A stretch of 64,000 bases of DNA from the NCBI GenBank assembly GCA_046350375.1, contig JAXMAO010000001.1:62001-126000 (forward strand). The letters run 5' to 3'. The notes below the pieces were generated by a model. It made no database searches, was not told the DNA's origin, and saw only the letters and a list, made by a program, of their open reading frames with translations. Origin of the DNA: JAXMAO01 sp046350375. GTDB taxonomy: Bacteria > Planctomycetota > Phycisphaerae > UBA1845 > UTPLA1. A program made the translations under genes and the position numbers. Positions 1 through 8,547 of the stretch are shown one piece after another. Position 1 is the first letter of the stretch; the number at the start of each line of letters is the position of its first letter.

Positions 1-33
1 TGCGAGACATGACGTGCTCCTTCGTCAGCCGGG

Positions 34-1485
34 CTACGGCCGAACGTAGGCAAAGATGTCGCGGACCTTGTTCGTATCGCCGGCGACCAGGTCGAGCGAC
101 GCGCTGGCAAAGCACACCACCGATCCGTCGGCCGAGATCGCGGGACTGTTGCCGCCGAATCGCGATTGGCCCAAGGCGGCTGTCAGGCTGACGCGAATGA
201 GACGCGTCGCCGGGCTGAGGGACAGCCGGTCGTACAGGAACACGTCGGCGGCGCTGTTGGTGTCACCCGGCACCAGGTTTGACGCCAGGCTGACGAAGGC
301 GACGAATCGCCCGTTACCGGAGACTACGGCATCGAAGCTGGGGCCGTCGGCGAAGCCGCCGCTGGGCGGCGCGCTGACGAGCGTCATCTGCGCCGTGATG
401 CGATCGAACAGATAGACGTTTTGAGTTGGAAATCGGCCGACACCGACCGGCAGGATGTTGGTCGCGGAACTCTGAAAAACGACGAAGCGCCCGTCGCGCG
501 AGAGGCCCGGCATGAAGCTGGCGCCGTCGCAGCTTTCACCACCCAAGCCGACGCTGATGCGCGTGGTTTGAATGCCGCCCGGCTCGTCCATGACGCCATT
601 GCCGTCCGCGTCTCGATCGTGGACGAACACGTCGGACAGTCCGTTCGTGTCGCCTGGCGCCAGACTCGTGGCGTCGCTGTCGAACGCGACGAATCGGCCG
701 TCGCCCGAGAGGTCGGCGTTCTGGCTGTTGGCGTGCGGATTGGTTTGCTGTCCCATCGAATCGACGCTGACGCGAAGGGTCTTGTTGGCGGCCGCTCCGC
801 TTTCGTCGAACACGCCGTTGCCATCGGCGTCGCGATCGCGGATGAAGACGTCGCACCCGACGCCCACCGGCGGCCCGGGGTTGGGGGCGCCGCTGGCAGG
901 CCCGTTGGTGTCGCCCGCGACGAGGTTGTATGCGTAGCTGCTGAAGGCAACATACCTGCCGCTGGCCGAGATGCAGGGTCGATAGCTGCGCCCGTTCGCG
1001 GATTGACCGGTCAACGGCGGGCTGATCGTGATGATCCGCCACGCGCCGCTGGAGGTTCCGTCGAATTCACCGTTGCCATCGGCGTCGCGGTCCAGAACGT
1101 AGATGCTGGTCTGCGGCGTGTAATCATACGCGCTCTGGTATGCAACGTACCGGCCCGACGCGCTGACTCGAGGGAACTGGCTCACGCCCCTCGCGGGGGT
1201 CACATAGGAAAAAAACGGGATGCGGGATACCAGCGTCGTTTGCCGCGTCTTGCGGTCCCAGACGTAGGTCTCGCCGGCGGAGTGTTGGTAGGCGCCGTCG
1301 ACGATCGGCGCCTCGTTCACGGCCGCGGCCACGTACCGGCCGTCGGCCGACACGCTGGGCTGAATGGCGCCTTGCGCAAGCCCGTCCGACGAAACGGTGT
1401 TGCCGGTCACGCGCTCGACGTGCGGCCCATGGCCGGTGCCGGCGCAGAGCGCCAGCCCGAGTGCGACAGTCACGATGCGAATCAC
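34..1485 (-). CDS. secreted TolB/PD40-type beta-propeller protein
   Basis: Hypothetical exported protein of 483 residues. I start it at the GTG at 1485 because a strong GGAGGA Shine-Dalgarno lies just upstream and the first ~20 residues (IRIVTVALGLALCAG) form a signal peptide; the longer open frame back to 1587 lacks both. The body has about seven repeats of the type 'S.DGR(Y/F)VAF.S...LV.GDTN', which is the PD40/TolB-like propeller blade pattern. Between blades are acidic loops (DRDADGNGVFDE and close variants, at least three copies) that resemble calcium-binding thrombospondin-3/EF-hand loops. No catalytic motif is visible. It faces nuoH across a 363-bp gap and is unlikely to be functionally tied to it. 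Function unknown; extracytoplasmic structural or binding role is inference. Confidence 0.8.
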   Translation of the reverse strand: MIRIVTVALGLALCAGTGHGPHVERVTGNTVSSDGLAQGAIQPSVSADGRYVAAAVNEAPIVDGAYQHSAGETYVWDRKTRQTTLVSRIPFFSYVTPARGVSQFPRVSASGRYVAYQSAYDYTPQTSIYVLDRDADGNGEFDGTSSGAWRIITISPPLTGQSANGRSYRPCISASGRYVAFSSYAYNLVAGDTNGPASGAPNPGPPVGVGCDVFIRDRDADGNGVFDESGAAANKTLRVSVDSMGQQTNPHANSQNADLSGDGRFVAFDSDATSLAPGDTNGLSDVFVHDRDADGNGVMDEPGGIQTTRISVGLGGESCDGASFMPGLSRDGRFVVFQSSATNILPVGVGRFPTQNVYLFDRITAQMTLVSAPPSGGFADGPSFDAVVSGNGRFVAFVSLASNLVPGDTNSAADVFLYDRLSLSPATRLIRVSLTAALGQSRFGGNSPAISADGSVVCFASASLDLVAGDTNKVRDIFAYVRP

Positions 1486-1594
1486 GGAAAGTCCTCCGTT
1501 TGCGGGACCGCGCGTCGCCGCCAACGGATGCACCGGGAGTGCTGAATCATAGTCATCGCGCGACGCGCATCCCGCAGAATTCGGCATCCCTTGA

Positions 1595-1759
1595 ATCCCC
1601 GGCCGCGACTCCGAGGCCTACCTCGTCCTCCTGCCCGAGCCGGCCAGCGCGACGCTGCTGCTCGCGGCGCTGCTCGGGCCGTCGCTTTTCTCCCGCCCGC
1701 GTGGCGGAACGCGCCGGGGCGATCCTCTGCCCGGCGCCCCGGCCCGGGCGTCGCTCTAA
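1595..1759 (+). pseudogene. orphan PEP-CTERM sorting tail (gene remnant)
   Basis: A short open stretch that begins directly after a TGA (1592-1594) and ends at TAA 1757-1759 encodes YLVLLPEPASATLLLAALLG followed by FSRPRGGTRRG. This is the LPEP/VPEP motif, hydrophobic segment and Arg-rich end of a PEP-CTERM exosortase target, closely like the tails at 25130-25209 and 26874-26960. There is no start codon, signal peptide or body in frame, so this looks like the 3' end of a gene whose 5' part was lost. Whether it is still transcribed cannot be told. Confidence 0.65.
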
Positions 1760-1810
1760 TCGCCGCTCTGCCAAGTCGTTAGCGGTCGCAATCGGTCGCC
1801 GGTTGTCGCG

Positions 1811-1825
1811 CTTCACTTCGTGAAG
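1811..1825. promoter_or_regulatory. palindrome upstream of nuoH
   Basis: CTTCACTTCGTGAAG is a perfect 6-bp inverted repeat with a 3-base centre, placed about 24 bp before the nuoH start. It could be an operator or a small leader hairpin for the nuo operon; no convincing -35/-10 pair was found around it. Confidence 0.3.
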
Positions 1826-1848
1826 GAATGCACTAAGCTACGCCGACG

Positions 1849-3126
1849 ATGCCCGCGGAGTCGCTCAATCTGGTACAGCGCTGGCTGGGTTCGCAGACGG
1901 CGTTCAGCTTGCTGTTTGTCGCGGTCTCGATCGGCGTCATTCTGACCGCGGTCGCCTACCTGATCTACTTCGAGCGCAAGATCTCGGCCTGGATTCAGGA
2001 TCGCTACGGTCCGAATCGCGTCGGCCCGCTCGGCCTGCTTCAGCCGCTGGCCGACGGACTGAAGTTCTTCCTCAAGGAAGACTTCACGCCGCCGCGGGTC
2101 GACCGCTGGCTGTTCTACCTGGCGCCGTGCATCGCGTTCGTGGTGGCGCTGGTGGGCTTCGTGGTGATTCCGTTCGGCGGATGGATCCACTGGCCTTGGG
2201 CCGCGCCGGGCGAGCGCGTCGCCGTGCAGGGCGCCAGCCTCGACATCGGCGTGCTGTACGTGCTGGCGATCGGCTCGACCGCCGTTTACGGCGTCGTGCT
2301 GGGCGGCTGGGCCAGCAACAACAAGTATGCCTTCTACGGCGCGATGCGCTCGGCCGCGCAGATGCTGTCGTACGAGATTCCGATGGGCATGGCGATCCTC
2401 GTGGTCATCCTCACCACCGGCGCGTTGCGGCTGGAGGGCATGGTCACGGCCCAGCAGGCCGGCGCGTGGAACGTCCTTCTCCATCCGGTCGCGGCGCTGT
2501 TCTTCGGCATCACGGCGCTGGCCGAGACCAACCGCGCGCCGTTCGACCTGGCCGAGGCCGAGCAGGAGCTGGTCGGCGGCTATCACACCGAGTACAGCGC
2601 CATGAAGCTGGCGCTCTTTTTCCTGGGCGAATACGCCCACCTCATCACGGCCTGCGCGATGATGACGGCCATGTTCCTGGGCGGGTGGGAGCCGCTGCCG
2701 TTTTCGCGGCTGCTGGCGGGCGTGCCCGGGCTGCGCGTGCTGCACTGGATCACGGTCGATCCGTCGTGGTTCGCGGCGCTGCTGCGGCTGGCGGTCTTCT
2801 CCGGCAAGATCGCGTTCCTGATCTTCGTGGCGATGTGGCTGCGCTGGACGCTTCTGCGGCTGCGGTTCGACCAGCTCATGCGGCTGGCGTGGCAGGCTTT
2901 GGTGCCGATCGGGCTGGTGCTGGTGGCGGTGCAAGGCGCGCTGCTCTATCGCGGCACGCCGGCGCACTGGTTCTCGCCGCTGGCCGAGCTGGCGACGCTG
3001 GCCGTCGCGGGCTGGCTGGGGGCGCTGGGCGGCCGGACGATCACCGGCCGGCAGTCGAGCCTGGGCGCCGCGGCGCGCGATGGCGGCGCGGCTTCGCGAA
3101 CGCGGTCGATGGCGGGCGCGGTCTGA
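1849..3126 (+). CDS. nuoH: NADH-quinone oxidoreductase subunit H
   Basis: Subunit H (ND1 homologue) of respiratory complex I, the membrane subunit that contacts the peripheral arm and helps form the quinone chamber. The 425-residue polytopic protein carries the family signatures FERKISAW.Q.R.GPNRVGP with LQPLADGLKFFLKED (residues ~41-78) and AETNRAPFDLAEAEQELVGGYH.EYS (residues ~225-250). Length is slightly above the usual 330-400 because of an extended C-terminus after the last helix (Gly/Arg/Ala-rich, ~residues 390-425). It is the first gene of a nuoHIJKLMN set; nuoI follows after 61 bp. No nuoA-G genes lie upstream, where the neighbour is on the other strand. Confidence 0.97.
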   Translation: MPAESLNLVQRWLGSQTAFSLLFVAVSIGVILTAVAYLIYFERKISAWIQDRYGPNRVGPLGLLQPLADGLKFFLKEDFTPPRVDRWLFYLAPCIAFVVALVGFVVIPFGGWIHWPWAAPGERVAVQGASLDIGVLYVLAIGSTAVYGVVLGGWASNNKYAFYGAMRSAAQMLSYEIPMGMAILVVILTTGALRLEGMVTAQQAGAWNVLLHPVAALFFGITALAETNRAPFDLAEAEQELVGGYHTEYSAMKLALFFLGEYAHLITACAMMTAMFLGGWEPLPFSRLLAGVPGLRVLHWITVDPSWFAALLRLAVFSGKIAFLIFVAMWLRWTLLRLRFDQLMRLAWQALVPIGLVLVAVQGALLYRGTPAHWFSPLAELATLAVAGWLGALGGRTITGRQSSLGAAARDGGAASRTRSMAGAV

Positions 3127-3187
3127 CGGTCGGGCGAATCCGCCGGCGGCGTCGCCGGGCGAAGCGAAGTGGAGCGAATGATAGCTC

Positions 3188-3751
3188 GTGGCGCGCAACT
3201 GGAAAGACACCGACGTGGTCGAGGTCGATCAGCCGGAGCTGACTCCGGCCGAGCGGCTCTACCTGCCGCAGGTTTGGGGCGGCATGAAGACCACGCTGCG
3301 CCACCTGTTCGACAAGGCGCTGCGCGATCGGCGGGTGGTGCAGTATCCCGAGCAGGAGCGCCCGCAGCGGATCGAAAACTATCGCGGCGTTCACCGGCTG
3401 AACCGCGACGCGGACGGGCGGGTCGCCTGCGTCGCCTGCTTCATGTGCGAGACCGCCTGCCCGGCCCACTGCATCCACATCGAGGGGGCGGCGTCGCCGT
3501 GGCCCGATCGCGAGAAGTATCCGATCAAGTTCGACATCGACGAGCTGCGCTGCATCTACTGCGGCATGTGCGAAGAGGCCTGCCCGGTCGACGCCATCGA
3601 GCTGACGCCGCAGTTCCGCCTGGTCGGCCGATCGCGCAGCGAGATGATCTTCGACAAGGAAAAACTGCTGATGGTCTTTGACCAGACGCGGCACCTGAAG
3701 CCGCGGAAGAATCCGAACATCACGGGCTACCCGGGGACGGGCCATGCCTGA
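3188..3751 (+). CDS. nuoI: NADH-quinone oxidoreductase subunit I (2x[4Fe-4S])
   Basis: The ferredoxin-like subunit of complex I that carries clusters N6a and N6b toward the quinone. The 187-residue protein has two CxxCxxCxxxCP motifs: CVACFMCETACP (Cys 81, 84, 87, 91) and CIYCGMCEEACP (Cys 122, 125, 128, 132). The start is GTG at 3188; translation from there gives the normal N-terminal amphipathic segment before the first cluster. Its 3' end overlaps nuoJ by 8 nt (ATGCCTGA), which indicates translational coupling. Confidence 0.97.
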   Translation: MARNWKDTDVVEVDQPELTPAERLYLPQVWGGMKTTLRHLFDKALRDRRVVQYPEQERPQRIENYRGVHRLNRDADGRVACVACFMCETACPAHCIHIEGAASPWPDREKYPIKFDIDELRCIYCGMCEEACPVDAIELTPQFRLVGRSRSEMIFDKEKLLMVFDQTRHLKPRKNPNITGYPGTGHA

Positions 3752-4508
3752 GCCGGCGGCCGTGCCACTGCCGTGGGCCTATGTCACCTACGCCTTCGCG
3801 GCGCTGGGGGCGACGGCCATCTTCCTGGCGCTGCCGCGCGACGGCGCGACCCGCGGGCGGGCGGCGCTGATGCTGGGCGCGGCGGCGCTGGCCGGACTCC
3901 TGACGGTGCTGCGCTACGGCCTGGGCACGGCGGCGACCACCAACGTCTATTTCTGCGTGCTCACGGCGCTGGCGCTGCTGGCGGCGGCGCGGGTCATCAC
4001 GCATGCCAAGCCGGTCTATGCGGCGCTCTATTTCATCGTCGTGGTGCTGTCGACCGCCGGGCTGGCGGTGCTGGCCGGGGCCGAGTTCCTGGCGGCGGCG
4101 CTGGTGATCGTCTATGCCGGCGCGATCCTGGTGACCTACGTGTTCGTGCTCATGCTGGCGCAGCAGTCGCCGGTCGACGCCGAGGCGGCCGACTATGACC
4201 GCACGGCGCGCGAGCCGGGCGCGGCGGTGCTGGCGGGCTTCGTGCTGTCGGCGACGCTGTGCGGCGTGATCGTGACGCGCCACTGGTCGCCGCAGCCGGT
4301 CGACGCGGCGCCGGCCGGCAACTCGACCCTGCTGGGGCGCGAGCTGCTGGCGAACTATGCCGTGCCGGTCGAGCTGGCCGGCGTCCTGCTGATGGTGGCC
4401 ATGATCGGCGCGCTGGCGATCGCGCGGGCGCCGGTGACCAGCGCCGTGCGGTCGGCGCAACCGACCGGCCCGGCCGAGGAGATTGGCCGAACCGTCCGGC
4501 CGTTCTAG
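3744..4508 (+). CDS. nuoJ: NADH-quinone oxidoreductase subunit J
   Basis: Subunit J (ND6 homologue) of the membrane arm. The 254-residue protein has about five transmembrane segments and the conserved helix VIVYAGAILVTYVFVLMLAQ, which corresponds to the Y-x-GA(I/V)-x-V TM3 with the pi-bulge that rearranges during the coupling cycle. The preceding segment HAKPVYAALYFIVVVLSTAG and the following acidic loop are also typical. It is longer than the E. coli protein because of a C-terminal soluble tail. The ATG overlaps the nuoI stop codon. Confidence 0.94.
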   Translation: MPEPAAVPLPWAYVTYAFAALGATAIFLALPRDGATRGRAALMLGAAALAGLLTVLRYGLGTAATTNVYFCVLTALALLAAARVITHAKPVYAALYFIVVVLSTAGLAVLAGAEFLAAALVIVYAGAILVTYVFVLMLAQQSPVDAEAADYDRTAREPGAAVLAGFVLSATLCGVIVTRHWSPQPVDAAPAGNSTLLGRELLANYAVPVELAGVLLMVAMIGALAIARAPVTSAVRSAQPTGPAEEIGRTVRPF

Positions 4509-4527
4509 CGCGGAGTGCGGGTGCGCA

Positions 4528-4833
4528 GTGCAGAACTATTCGCCCCAACTGATGTTCATCGGCGCGGCGCTCTTCGGCCTGGGCGTCACCGGCTTTCTGA
4601 CGCGCCGCAATTTGATTCTGATGTTCCTGTCGACCGAGGTGATGTTCCAGGGCGTGCTGCTGAACCTGGTCGCGTTCGGCGCGCTGCGCGGCGATCTGCG
4701 CGGCCAGGCGCTGAGCCTGTTCGTGCTGGTCGTGGCGGCCGTCGAGGCCGGCCTGGGGCTGGCGATCGTCGTCATGCTCTACCGCTACAAGGGCACGCTC
4801 GACGCCGAAAAATGGAGCTCGCTGCGCGGCTGA
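4528..4833 (+). CDS. nuoK: NADH-quinone oxidoreductase subunit K
   Basis: Subunit K (ND4L homologue), a three-helix proton-channel subunit. I choose the GTG at 4528 (protein VQNYSPQLMFIGAALF..., 101 residues) because this gives the usual ~100-residue length and starts just before helix 1; an upstream ATG at 4483 lies inside nuoJ and would add 15 residues with no family match. The two buried carboxylates are present in STEVMFQGVLLNLVAF (helix 2) and VVAAVEAGLGLAIVVMLYR (helix 3). nuoL follows after 13 bp. Confidence 0.93.
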   Translation: MQNYSPQLMFIGAALFGLGVTGFLTRRNLILMFLSTEVMFQGVLLNLVAFGALRGDLRGQALSLFVLVVAAVEAGLGLAIVVMLYRYKGTLDAEKWSSLRG

Positions 4834-4846
4834 CGCGCCCGACAAC

Positions 4847-6790
4847 ATGACGCTCGCTTCGCTCGCCATCGTGATTCTGCTCTGCCCGATCGCGGCCGCG
4901 CTGCTGATCGGCCTGGTCGGTCCGCGCGGGCTGCGCGGGCAGTCGCACTGGCTGGCGATCCTCGGCGTCGGGGCGGCTTTGCTGTCGGCGGCGGCGCTCT
5001 ATCGCCAGGTCCGCGCCGTGCCGGAGGCCGATCAGGCCCGCACCTTCGCCGCGCCCCACGTCGTCTATGCGTGGATGCGGCCCGAACTGGACGCGGCCCG
5101 GCCCGCGGCCGGCTGGTTCAACGTCGAGTTCCGCATCGATCCGCTCACCGCCATCATGCTGATGACGGTGCTGTCGGTCTCGCTGCTGGTCATCATCTAC
5201 TCGGTCGGCTACATGCGCGACCACCACGGCCACCCCGAGCGCGGCTACGAGCGCTTCTTCGCGTTTCTCTGCCTGTTCGTCTTCTCGATGTGCGTGCTCG
5301 TGCTGGGGGGCAATTTCATTCTGCTCTACGTCGGCTGGGAGCTGGTCGGCCTGTGCAGCTTCCTGCTGATCGGCTTCTACTATCAGCGCCCCAGCGCCGC
5401 CGCGGCCGCGAAGAAGGCCTTCCTGGTCAACCGCGTGGGCGACTTCGGCTTCGCCTTGGCCATCCTGCTTGTCTACCGCTGGTGCGGCGACGTCGGCTAC
5501 GCCCACGTTTTTTCCGATGCCGGCCTGTCGCAGCTCGAGGGGCGCGAGACGCTGGTGGCGCTGCTGCTGTTCTGCGGCGCGGTCGGCAAGAGCGCCCAGC
5601 TTCCGCTGCATGTCTGGCTGCCCGACGCCATGGAAGGCCCCACGCCGGTCAGCGCGCTCATTCACGCCGCCACCATGGTCACCGCCGGCGTCTACATGGT
5701 GGCGCGCTGCGGGGCGATCTTCGTGGCCTCGCCGCTGGCGATGGCCGTCGTCGCGTCCGTCGGCGCGGTCACCGCCCTGTTCGCCGCCACGATTGCCCTG
5801 ACGCAGTTCGACATGAAACGCATCCTCGCCTACTCGACCATCAGCCAGCTCGGATACATGTTCGTCGGCCTGGGCTGTCACGCCGCCGACGCCGCCGTCT
5901 ATCACCTCTTCACCCACGCCTTCTTCAAGGCGCTGCTGTTCCTGGGCGCCGGCAGCGTCATGCACGCCATGGCCGGCGAGATCGACCTCCGCCGCTTCTC
6001 CGGCCTGGCGCGCTCGATGCGCGTCACCGCCGTCACCTTCTGGATCGGCGGACTGGCGCTGGCCGGCTTCCCGATGCTGTCGGGCTTTTTCAGCAAGGAC
6101 GAGATCATCCACGCGGCCCTCACGCAGTCGCCGCTGCTCGGCGCGGTCACCCTGCTCACGGCGCTGCTGACGGCGTTCTACACCTTCCGCATGATCTTCC
6201 TGGCCTTCCACGGCGCCGCGCGCCGGCCGGCCAATGTCGAGCACGTGCACGAGTCGGGCCCGTGGATGGCCCTGCCGCTGGTGCTGCTGGCAGTCGGGGC
6301 GATCTTCGCCGGCTACGTCGGTTTCGGGCATGGCGGTCAGCCGCGCGAATGGCTGGCGAGCGCGCTGCCGGGCGCGGCTGAGTCCGAGGTGGCCCACGAG
6401 TCGGGCCTGCCCGAGCGCACCGTGATGATCGTCTCGGCCAGCCTGGCGATCGTCGGCATCGCGGCAGCGTGGTTCGTCTATCGCCGCCGGCCGGCCTGGC
6501 CGATCGCCGTGGCGTTCATGCTGCCCGGGCCGTACCAGTTGCTGAAGAACAAGTACTACATCGACGAACTGTATGACGCCGCGATCGTCCGGCCGCTGCG
6601 CGGGCTCGGGCGCGTCTGCTACGGCGTCGATCGTTACGGAATTAACCTGCTGCTGTTTCTGATTACCGCGGTGCCGCGCATGCTCGGCTTCATGCTGCGC
6701 GGCCTGCAGGCCGGTGCGATGCAGGGCTACGCGCTGGCGATGGTGGTGGGTCTGGCGGCGATGATGGTGCTGGTGCTCTACACGACCTAG
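4847..6790 (+). CDS. nuoL: NADH-quinone oxidoreductase subunit L
   Basis: Subunit L (ND5 homologue), the distal antiporter-like proton-pumping subunit with the lateral helix. The 647-residue, many-helix protein carries the antiporter core GWELVGLCSFLLIGFYY, VNRVGDFGF, the broken-helix motif PLHVWLPDAMEGPTPVSALI and KRILAYSTISQLGYM, followed by FTHAFFKALLFLGAGSVMHA and SGFFSKDEII. A C-terminal region (LLKNKYYIDELYD) matches the segment before the final anchoring helix. Length is normal for the family. Confidence 0.97.
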   Translation: MTLASLAIVILLCPIAAALLIGLVGPRGLRGQSHWLAILGVGAALLSAAALYRQVRAVPEADQARTFAAPHVVYAWMRPELDAARPAAGWFNVEFRIDPLTAIMLMTVLSVSLLVIIYSVGYMRDHHGHPERGYERFFAFLCLFVFSMCVLVLGGNFILLYVGWELVGLCSFLLIGFYYQRPSAAAAAKKAFLVNRVGDFGFALAILLVYRWCGDVGYAHVFSDAGLSQLEGRETLVALLLFCGAVGKSAQLPLHVWLPDAMEGPTPVSALIHAATMVTAGVYMVARCGAIFVASPLAMAVVASVGAVTALFAATIALTQFDMKRILAYSTISQLGYMFVGLGCHAADAAVYHLFTHAFFKALLFLGAGSVMHAMAGEIDLRRFSGLARSMRVTAVTFWIGGLALAGFPMLSGFFSKDEIIHAALTQSPLLGAVTLLTALLTAFYTFRMIFLAFHGAARRPANVEHVHESGPWMALPLVLLAVGAIFAGYVGFGHGGQPREWLASALPGAAESEVAHESGLPERTVMIVSASLAIVGIAAAWFVYRRRPAWPIAVAFMLPGPYQLLKNKYYIDELYDAAIVRPLRGLGRVCYGVDRYGINLLLFLITAVPRMLGFMLRGLQAGAMQGYALAMVVGLAAMMVLVLYTT

Positions 6791-6834
6791 GGCCGGCGCG
6801 GCGCGCTGCACCGCCCGGCTGAATCGAGACCGAT

Positions 6835-8547
6835 GTGCTGACCGACCACGTGCTGACGATTCTGATCTTCATGCCGGCCGCCGGCGCGGTGGCGACCTGG
6901 CTCATGCCCGCCGCCGCCCACGCCGCCATCCGGCGGAACGCCCTGCTGGTCTCGCTGGCGACACTGGGCGTCGCGATCGCCGCGACCATGCTCTTCTACG
7001 GCGACCGGCATGTCGGCCCGAGCACCGGCGGGGCCCACCTGGTCGAGCGCCACGCCTGGATCGGCGACGCCTCGACCGACACTTCCGCCGCGCTGCGCGT
7101 GCAATATCTCGTCGGCGTCGATGGCATCAGCCTGCCGCTGGTGCTGCTGACCGCCCTGCTGACGCCGCTGGCGATCGCCGCGAGCTTCTCGGCCATCCGC
7201 GAGCGCGTGCGCGAGTATTACAGCCTGCTGCTGCTGCTGCACGCCGCCATGCTGGGCGTCTTCTGCGCCCGCGACCTGCTGCTGTTCTACGTCTTCTTCG
7301 AGTTCACGCTCATCCCGCTCTACCTGCTGATCGGCATCTGGGGCGGAGATCAGCGCCGCAAGGCGGCGGACACGTTCTTCATCTACACCCTCGCCGGCAG
7401 CGTGCTCACCTTCGCCGGCGTGCTCTATCTCGGCTGGCAGGCCTTCATCCACCTGACCGATCCGGTGACCGGGGCGCGCGTGCTCACCTTCGAGTTCGAT
7501 CAGCTCTACCGCCTGGCCGCCGAGGGGCACCTGTCGCACGCCGCCCAGTCGTGGCTCTTCCTGGCGCTGTTCGCCGGCTTCGCAATCAAGGTGCCGCTCT
7601 TCCCGCTGCACACCTGGCTGCCGCTCGCCCACACCGAGGCGCCCACCGCCGGCTCGGCGATTCTGGCCGGCGTGCTGCTCAAGCTGGGCACCTACGGCTT
7701 TCTGCGGCTGAGCCTGCCGATGCTGCCCGCGGCGGTGCAGTCGGCCGCGCCGGTCGTCGCCGGCCTGTGCATCGTGGGGATCATCTACGGCGCGCTGGCG
7801 GCGTGGGTGCAGACCGACATCAAGAAGCTGGTGGCCTACTCGTCGGTCTCGCACCTGGGCTTCTGCATCCTCGGCCTGTTCAGCCTCAAGCTCGCCGGGC
7901 TGACCGGCGCGCTGGTCTATATGGCCAATCACGGCCTGTCGACCGGGGCGCTCTTCCTGGTCGTCGGAATGATCTACGAGCGCTACCACACGCGCGAGAT
8001 GGCCGAGCTGGGCGGCCTGGCGCGGCGCATGCCGTGGCTGGCGTTTTTCCTCATCTTCTTCACCCTGTCGAGCGTCGGGCTGCCCGGCCTGAACGGTTTC
8101 GTCGGCGAGTTCTTCGTGCTGCTGGGCACCTTCACCTCGGCGCACGCCGCCGACGGCGCGCCGCCCGGTCCGCTCGGACCGATCTACGCCGTGCTGGCCG
8201 CCACCGGCGTTGTGCTCGGCGCGATCTACATGTTCCACCTCTGCCGCGCCGTGCTGTTCGGCCCGCTGCGCGAACCGACCGGCCATCACGCCGCCGAATC
8301 TGCGGGCGCGGCGCCGCACCTGCCGGCCGACCTGTCGCGGCGCGAGATCGCCCTGCTGGTGCCGCTGGCGGCCGCGTGCCTGTGGATCGGCGTCGCCCCG
8401 GCGCCGCTGTTTGACCTGGTTCAGCCGCCACTCAATCGGCAGGTGCTGGCGCGGGCCGTGGCGCGGCCTGCCATGCGCACCACCGACGCGGTCGCCGTTG
8501 TGGCGCCGCGCGCCATCGAGCGTCATCCCGAGGCGACCGCCCCATGA
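6835..8547 (+). CDS. nuoM: NADH-quinone oxidoreductase subunit M
   Basis: Subunit M (ND4 homologue), a second antiporter-like pump of the membrane arm; 570 residues. It starts at GTG 6835 (an ATG two bases upstream is out of frame and stops at once). Signatures seen are DLLLFYVFFEFTLIPLYLLIG with the key Glu of helix 5, PLHTWLPLAHTEAPTAGSAI, the helix VLLKLGTYGFLR, and DIKKLVAYSSVSHLGFC. The stop overlaps the nuoN start by 4 nt (ATGA), giving translational coupling. Confidence 0.97.
   Translation: MLTDHVLTILIFMPAAGAVATWLMPAAAHAAIRRNALLVSLATLGVAIAATMLFYGDRHVGPSTGGAHLVERHAWIGDASTDTSAALRVQYLVGVDGISLPLVLLTALLTPLAIAASFSAIRERVREYYSLLLLLHAAMLGVFCARDLLLFYVFFEFTLIPLYLLIGIWGGDQRRKAADTFFIYTLAGSVLTFAGVLYLGWQAFIHLTDPVTGARVLTFEFDQLYRLAAEGHLSHAAQSWLFLALFAGFAIKVPLFPLHTWLPLAHTEAPTAGSAILAGVLLKLGTYGFLRLSLPMLPAAVQSAAPVVAGLCIVGIIYGALAAWVQTDIKKLVAYSSVSHLGFCILGLFSLKLAGLTGALVYMANHGLSTGALFLVVGMIYERYHTREMAELGGLARRMPWLAFFLIFFTLSSVGLPGLNGFVGEFFVLLGTFTSAHAADGAPPGPLGPIYAVLAATGVVLGAIYMFHLCRAVLFGPLREPTGHHAAESAGAAPHLPADLSRREIALLVPLAAACLWIGVAPAPLFDLVQPPLNRQVLARAVARPAMRTTDAVAVVAPRAIERHPEATAP

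Noticed and set aside
1813..3210. 465-residue Arg/Gln/His-rich open frame on the minus strand over nuoH
   Set aside because: It is antisense to a clear nuoH gene, has the low-complexity composition produced by high-GC shadows, and lacks a ribosome site.
4772..6811. 679-residue minus-strand open frame over nuoL
   Set aside because: Composition is Gln/Arg/His-rich without domains; nuoL on the plus strand explains the sequence.
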